From Jackrogersella multiformis (lineage: Eukaryota > Ascomycota > Sordariomycetes > Xylariales > Hypoxylaceae), in assembly GCA_902806575.1 (NCBI GenBank), contig CADCXD010000004.1, forward strand, positions 1,860,001-1,924,000: a stretch of DNA of 64,000 bases, read 5' to 3'. Made by a program: the position numbers and the translations under genes. Shown in pieces: positions 59,012-64,000 of this stretch. Every line of letters begins with the position of its first letter. The stretch's first letter is position 1. The notes under the pieces are model-generated. The model made no database searches, was not told where the DNA came from, and saw only the letters and a program-made list of their open reading frames with translations.

Positions 59012-60558
59012 ATGCAAAATCAGGATGACAATAAAAAAGGTCAGCATTGATGTTATAACCCCCGTCTCCCGCCGTCTGATGATCTGCGTTTGTCTAACTT
59101 GAGACTCTGAATTAGCATGCTACAATTGTGTTAAGAGGCGTATCGTCTGTGACAAGACCGGGACTTCATGTCACAAATGTGCTAAAAAGAAATTGACATG
59201 TCCTGGTTACGGAATAAGGTACCGGTTCGCCAAAGGAACGACCAGCTCTAGCTTGCCGGCAGCATCATCTTCGGGAGCGGAGAAAACCGGGTTGGAACAC
59301 CAAAGGAAACCCCTTAAGTGGATCGAGTATTCAGGAGAATCAGCATCGAATGGATTGTTGTTGTCAAGGACATCATCGGCGGCAGGCAGCTCCTCATCCC
59401 GTCTCCGCTCTTCGACGACCACAGTACCGGCTCTGATATCAGACTTGGAACCCGGAACCCGCGTATACTTTATGCACTGTAATGCTCCAGCTTCTCGTCT
59501 CTATGATGAACTAGTACTTACTAATGGTTGAAGTTATGGTAAATGTTTCCCCGTTTATGGTACTATTTGACGATGAGGCAAACGGCTACCGACACGAAAT
59601 ACTACCCATGGCGCATAGTAATCCCATCATCAAAAGGGCCGTCTGTGTCGCCTCGGCATTTCATCTCTCAAAGAAGAACCCACGGCTTCGTGTCCCTGCG
59701 GAGATGATAAGGGCGGATATCATCCGCGGGCTCTCTAAAGGCTCGGCCAAGAAGCCCGATCTCAGCATGACTGCCTGGGTGACCCTCCTTCTACTAGTCG
59801 TGGCTGATATCGTAACGGGCCATGAGGACATCTCGAATCTAATTGGACTTCTCAACACGTTCATCAGTGCTCGTGGGCCTCCCACGGAATCCTCATCTCC
59901 GTTGGAGAAGTTCCTATACTTTCAGTCTTCCACGTTAGTTAGCCCCTGGCCCAATAGGGATTCGCAGGAATATATCAACGGAACAGACAAGCTCACAAAT
60001 AACAGCATAGGTTTCTTCATACACCCCTTCTCTTATTCCGGGCCTAACCGAATGCGCCCTGAACGGTTGCCAAGCAGCCCAATCGACATTATAAAGCAGT
60101 ACGTCCAGGGAATACAAACTTATCGGAAAGACAAAAGGTTTCCGATCTACGAAGGCGATGATTACCAGAAGCTCATGCCCTTATACCAAGAAGCCTACCG
60201 TCTAGCGGGCGATATTTATAGGACGAGAATGGACTCGATCGATATACCGGTGACTCCCGAAAATTGCATGGGGGATCATGTCGATCAAATCAGGGCTATC
60301 TGCGAGCAAATCAACCCACCCGGGCAGGGGGCACACATCGTCTCGTGGCCTATGTTCGTGGCCGCGGCGGAGACTGTGTCAGAAGATCACCGCCAGTACT
60401 TCGCCAAAGTACTTCGGAAAACCTCGGAGAGGTGCGGCTACTCGAACCTCTCAGGTGGCGTTAGCATTCTTCCTAATCTGTGGGCCCAGAATGGCATTAG
60501 GAATTGGGCTTCTTTGGTGATGGAATATAAGGGGATTGTCTGTTGCGGGATCAAGTGA
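59012..60558 (+). CDS. Zn2Cys6 transcription factor
   Basis: Three exons: 59012-59039, 59116-59478 and 59534-60558; 471 aa, phases close. The first intron uses a GTCAGC donor; the second (59479-59533) contains a perfect TACTAAT branch and hides an in-frame stop. The zinc cluster is complete: C11-x2-C14-x6-C21-x6-C28-x2-C31-x6-C38, with the basic VKRRIVCDK loop, followed by PGYGIRYRFA. This is the sub-type that precedes a Fungal_trans_2 (PF11951-like) effector domain, recognisable as DDEANGYRHEILPMAHSNPIIKRAVCVASAFHLS (residues ~140-175). It is a nuclear DNA-binding regulator, binding CGG-type triplets as usual for the class. The target genes cannot be deduced. The protein is on the short side for this family. 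Confidence 0.88.
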
Positions 60559-61341
60559 CCGTATTAGTTAGGTCTTATTATCCTACTGCCAGTAGACAAG
60601 CTCATCAGGCTTCCTTTACCTTTTCCCTCGCGACTTGAATGTGGTGTAAGATTGTCGTGTGTCGAGGATGTGAGGATATTGATACATCAGGACGTGATGG
60701 CACCCTCAGCGAGTAAAAGGGTCGAAATCGGATGGTAAATAACCTCATGTACTAGGTTAAGTAACTTGGACAGGACAGATAATCTACCATACTGGTTACC
60801 TTAGGTTAGGTAGGTAATAATGATGATGGCAGCTCTTGATAATCCCGGCCGGAGGCCATATTGCGCTCAAAGCCTCAAACTCGGGAAATTACTATGGGAA
60901 ATTAATAAGAACAATAAGAACAATGATTTGTCTTATTTCCGCTGATGCTCTCCAGCTAACGTTTTTTAGGCCTTTCTTACGTGGCCGTATCTCGTGTCTC
61001 AAGCTTTAGAAGAGCCTCTGTACAATTTGGATGTCGACGAAGGTGTTGGATATGAGACATTGAGTTGAATGGGTACCTACATAGGTACCTAGGTACATTA
61101 GGTAGGTAGGTACATATAGTTAAACCTTACTAGCACTGGCTAGTATTAACTGTCAGCATAAGAGAGTGCGCTTATGTAATTAGTTGGTAAATAGAGCCGA
61201 GCCTCTTTTTAATTGGTGCGGTGATGTAATTATTCCGTTTCCGAGGTATGTCCTTACCTACCTAGGTACCTAGGTCCCTAGCCTAGGTAGACTTCTTATC
61301 CTTTACACGATTTACTTCATTCAGAACCTAGACCTTTCAGT
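60559..61341. repeat. Intergenic with palindromes
   Basis: Palindromic TACCTAGGTA-type repeats lie at 60800-60815, 61073-61120 and 61256-61295. An imperfect ATAAGAACA direct repeat lies near 60903-60922. No gene seen. The 3' flank of the regulator gene and the upstream region of the HNH pseudogene lie here. Confidence 0.55.
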
Positions 61342-62807
61342 ATGGCTCTAAAGCCGCCGTTCTCACCTGTGGTGCCGTTTGTGGTAACGCCGCACCAGCC
61401 CTCAACTGATGCGACTTACACGACTACGCCGACTATTAGAATTCGACATCCGTATTATCCTCATAGGTACTTGCCGTTGCTACAGTTCCTTGCTTTAGAT
61501 AATGGTATCGACTACGATCTTGCCTATTACGCCTGCTGTGTCTTGGTTGAGAATGCATGGATTGGAGACGATGCGACCCGTCCTTATTTCACCTTGAGCC
61601 CTGCTGCCGACTCTGAAGCCTTCCCGCGACCTGCTGATGGTATCTTGCCTTGCCAGGCTAACGAGGATTATTATTTCCAGGTGTATAAAGCCCCCGGTAT
61701 TATCGATGGTAATGTTTTTATCTGGACTAATTAAACCTAATTAAATACTTACTTACGTGTGGGTATAATACTAATTAATTGCAATCAAATAGAGTCATAT
61801 CCAGTCACTCCGAACTTTGCTCATTGGAGGTTCCCGCATGGCGACATACCTCACCCGTGGCGTAACCTCGATATCTCTCCCGTACCTAACTATAAGTCGA
61901 TAAGCCTCCCACCGGGCGGCCGTGAGGCAGCGATTGCACGCGACGAATGCTGCCGTATGACCCAGTCATTTTGCGGCCTCGAGCAAGCACATATCGTTCC
62001 TAAGCAGGTTGATTCTTGGTTCGTGGATAACAAAATGTATAAGTACTCCTGGTCACCCGAATGCAATCCGATGATAGACGACCTGGGAAATACTATCTTT
62101 TTTCGAGCCGACGTCCATAAGGTTTTCGATAGGAAGTGGTAATCTTCCCTAAGTTAAATGGCGCCAAGTACGTTTTAATAACTTATGTGCTTCATGCTGC
62201 GCCCCGGGCTCTCCACGAGCAAGTGGAGTTATTCCATAACCGTCAACTGCACCAGCTATACGGCGTTAGTCCCGAGTTCCTCTTTGCTCGTTTTGCCTAG
62301 ACCATATTTGACAATATGTCGCTGCGTCTTTTTGATACCCCGAAGCCAGATGGATTTAAGATTCGTGTTCTAAAGGATACCAAGACTAGTAAGTCTATAA
62401 CGTCTACTGTGCTGGATATAGCTACAGCAACTTCTATCCCTACAACTACGTCCGTAGGCTCGACGTCTAGGAAACGGGCCAAGCCTGGTGATCCTAAAGA
62501 TGAAGATGACGACCTTGAGGATAGTACCAAGTGGCATTACTCTGTTGCTCAAGGGAGGATGGTCCGTTGGGGAGAAGAGGATGCCCTTGATGTTGACGAT
62601 GATTATTCCGAGGGCAGTTCACCAAAGCGAGGCAGGTCGTTGCACCGCTCTTTAACTCCTCCTTTGTCGCGTTCCTTGATCACTTTTGCGAGTAGTACTC
62701 GGAGTGATAGCCCTAAGATAAAGGAGGTTAATGTACCTGTGGATCTAGGCGTCAAAGAGCTTAGGTCTGAATCTGAACAGATGATTCCTTTTACATGTGA
62801 AGATTAG
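61342..62807 (+). pseudogene. Broken HNH-nuclease domain gene (frameshift and nonsense)
   Basis: Exon 1 is 61342-61708; an intron at 61709-61792 leads into exon 2 from 61793. The first ~240 codons are intact: an N-terminal region of about 122 residues, then an HNH (HNH_2, PF13391-like) domain with His189 in AHIVP, Asn222 in DDLGNTIFF and His231 in ADVHKVFDRK. At about 62137-62142 the frame meets TAA. One frame over, the expected continuation (VIFPKLNGAKYVLITYVLHA) begins immediately, so one base appears missing. That frame then meets TAG at 62298-62300 where the family usually has Trp (ARFAxTIF). Beyond it a further frame-consistent 170 codons run to 62807 (acidic, Ser-rich tail). A single intron from 62139 to 62300 does not restore the frame. 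Such HNH genes are multi-copy in many fungi; the function of intact copies is unknown to me. Confidence 0.7.
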
Positions 62808-63442
62808 GATGGTACCTTTGGTATTTGGAGGATCAGGGCACAATTTGTTAATGATGGCAACGCCATCGTCTTAACTACGTTGATTAAGGAATTGAAGTGT
62901 GCCAACGTCTTGTTTAGTGATGGCAACGCTATCACCTGCGGATCGTGGCCTCTGGCCAGGTTCTGCACTTTTTTGCCCATCACCCCCCCGGGCTCCCAAT
63001 ATAATGCTTTCCGCGAGGAAAAAAGTTTTGAGCCTTTTTAGAATATATGCTAGAAATACGGTTCTCAACCGTAATCGGTGGAAATTACAATGTAATGCAA
63101 TGTAATCCATTCATACAATACATAGCAAGAGGAAATAGATGCAAATACCTACTACAAGTTCCCAGGTTAGTCCATCTGTACCAGACACTTAGCGCAGGTT
63201 AAGGAGAGCTACGTGATATATGAACTGTGAGCTAGGTACATTTTTGTATATCACGGTATTAAATCTAGAATACTACAACCACGTATAAGGTAAATCACTA
63301 ATGCCAGTCATGATTAAGATCACTTAAAATAAATTAAAAATCCAAGGCTCAAGAATCATATTGACTACCTAACTAGGTATACAGCCGAGAAATTTCTGAG
63401 GCGGCTCCAGCTTATGGTAAGAATTTTATATTCCCATTCTAC
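62808..63442. other. Spacer with two similar hairpins
   Basis: Two near-identical short inverted repeats lie just behind the HNH pseudogene at 62853-62867 and 62919-62933. A palindrome-like CTAACTAGGTA lies near 63367-63378. No gene seen; AT-rich right half is the 3' flank of the SAT4-like gene. Confidence 0.55.
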
Positions 63443-64000
63443 TTATTCCGTATTGTCTACATGTACCTCGACGTCTGTACGTACATGAATATCACCCGGT
63501 GTTGGAAAGCTTGGCCCTGTTACATGACGTGAATGACTCGCATCGTATAGATGTAGTGACAGATACGAATGCTCGGGCTGGCTATTACTGTCCCCAACTT
63601 GGCTACGATACTGATATTGTGTATGATCTGGGGCACCATCGGGCTCGCTGGTTTTCGACGATGAGTTTCCTATAATTTCAACGCTGTTCAATGGGATACC
63701 GTCGCCGTGGATAGATTCCGCATTGGAGGTTCCAATAGCCGTCGGCATGGTCCATATGTGATTCAAACTGGTGACACGTTTGAAGCCGCGAGAGCTTTGT
63801 TTCCCGGAAGAATTTTGACCCTTGTTCCTGTCGTAAACGTAGCTGTTATTCTCAGCTTTGCCTCGGAGCTTCCTCGCTAGCTGGGGGAAGATTACGGGCA
63901 CGCAAGCGCAAACCACAGCTGTAGTCTCTGCGGCCGCCGTGAGGATTAAGAATACTGCGACACCGTCTATCGACAATGGTGAGTGTGTGTACTATAATCT
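63443..64000 (-). CDS. SAT4/rhodopsin-like membrane protein, 3' end only
   Basis: This is the last exon of a minus-strand gene that continues beyond the window. From about 63970 down to the stop at 63443, the frame reads a final membrane helix (AVFLILTAAAETTAVVCACVPVIFPQLARKLRG) followed by a ~125-residue polar Ser/Asn-rich tail. The sequence ETTAVVCACVPV..L is the seventh-helix signature of the fungal SAT4 'rhodopsin domain' (PF20684-like) integral membrane proteins, which include Pth11-like candidates. The exon's 5' border is uncertain: an in-frame TAG lies at 63992-63994, and an acceptor candidate (CGATAG) ends near 63970. Function of most members is unknown. Confidence 0.7.

Noticed and set aside
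62139..62300. Intron hypothesis to rescue the HNH gene (GTAATC donor, CCTAG acceptor)
   Set aside because: Joining these sites creates TGA at the junction, and the removed interval reads as family-like protein in the shifted frame.
1..64000. CRISPR array, rRNA genes, or telomeric TTAGGG arrays
   Set aside because: None seen; the repeated motif is a short palindrome without regular spacers, and the genome is eukaryotic.

Overview
The window is nuclear DNA of a filamentous ascomycete. The genes carry many short introns (about 45-110 bp, with GT..AG ends and CTAAC/CTGAC-like branch points). Recognisable products are typical of Pezizomycotina, and probably Sordariomycetes: Rho1 with a CLVL tail, Ypd1, Elongator subunit 1, Rud3, Nop15, Pcf11, a DUF3984 protein, a zinc-cluster regulator and a SAT4-like membrane protein. 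The intergenic DNA is studded with a TACCTAGGTA-type palindrome. I cannot fix the genus; Xylariales-like is only a guess.

Layout. 0-7 kb: a coiled-coil protein, a 2H phosphoesterase (AKAP7-like) and the phosphorelay protein Ypd1, all on the minus strand. 7-11 kb: gene-free DNA rich in the palindrome. 11-18.7 kb: a DUF3984 protein diverging from Elp1, whose GC-rich 3' part converges on the gene for mitochondrial ribosomal protein uL24m. 18.7-22.3 kb: empty, ending in the pyrimidine-rich leader of rho1. 25.0-25.35 kb: a 29-residue cysteine-rich mini-protein split by an intron, with a promoter-like region upstream. 27.6-32.4 kb: a vacuolar-type amino-acid transporter and a GPI-anchored aspartic protease. 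34.9-37.3 kb: a prenyltransferase-alpha-repeat protein diverging from Get1. 38.1-41.7 kb: a GC-rich membrane protein converging on the golgin Rud3. 43.1-45.8 kb: Nop15 diverging from an SMN homologue. 48.1-53.1 kb: a secreted cupredoxin protein, a SERF/4F5 mini-protein and a four-helix membrane protein. 54.4-60.6 kb: Pcf11 and a Zn2Cys6 regulator. 61.3-62.8 kb: a broken HNH-nuclease gene. The right edge holds the C-terminal part of a SAT4/rhodopsin-like protein.

Functionally this is mostly housekeeping chromosome: translation and tRNA modification (Elp1, uL24m), RNA maturation (Nop15, SMN, Pcf11), secretory traffic and membrane insertion (Rud3, Get1), and signalling and cell wall (Ypd1, Rho1, GPI protease). 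Neighbours are not organised as a pathway; I saw no biosynthetic cluster, intact transposon, tRNA or rRNA gene. The accessory-looking parts are the right end (zinc-cluster regulator, HNH pseudogene, SAT4-like gene) and the intergenic palindromes. The most interesting items are the mini-protein at 25.0-25.35 kb, the palindrome family, the decayed HNH gene and two sharply GC-rich islands.

Exon coordinates were derived by hand from splice signals and reading-frame continuity and were checked for codon phase. No alignment or database search was run, so family names rest on recognised motifs.
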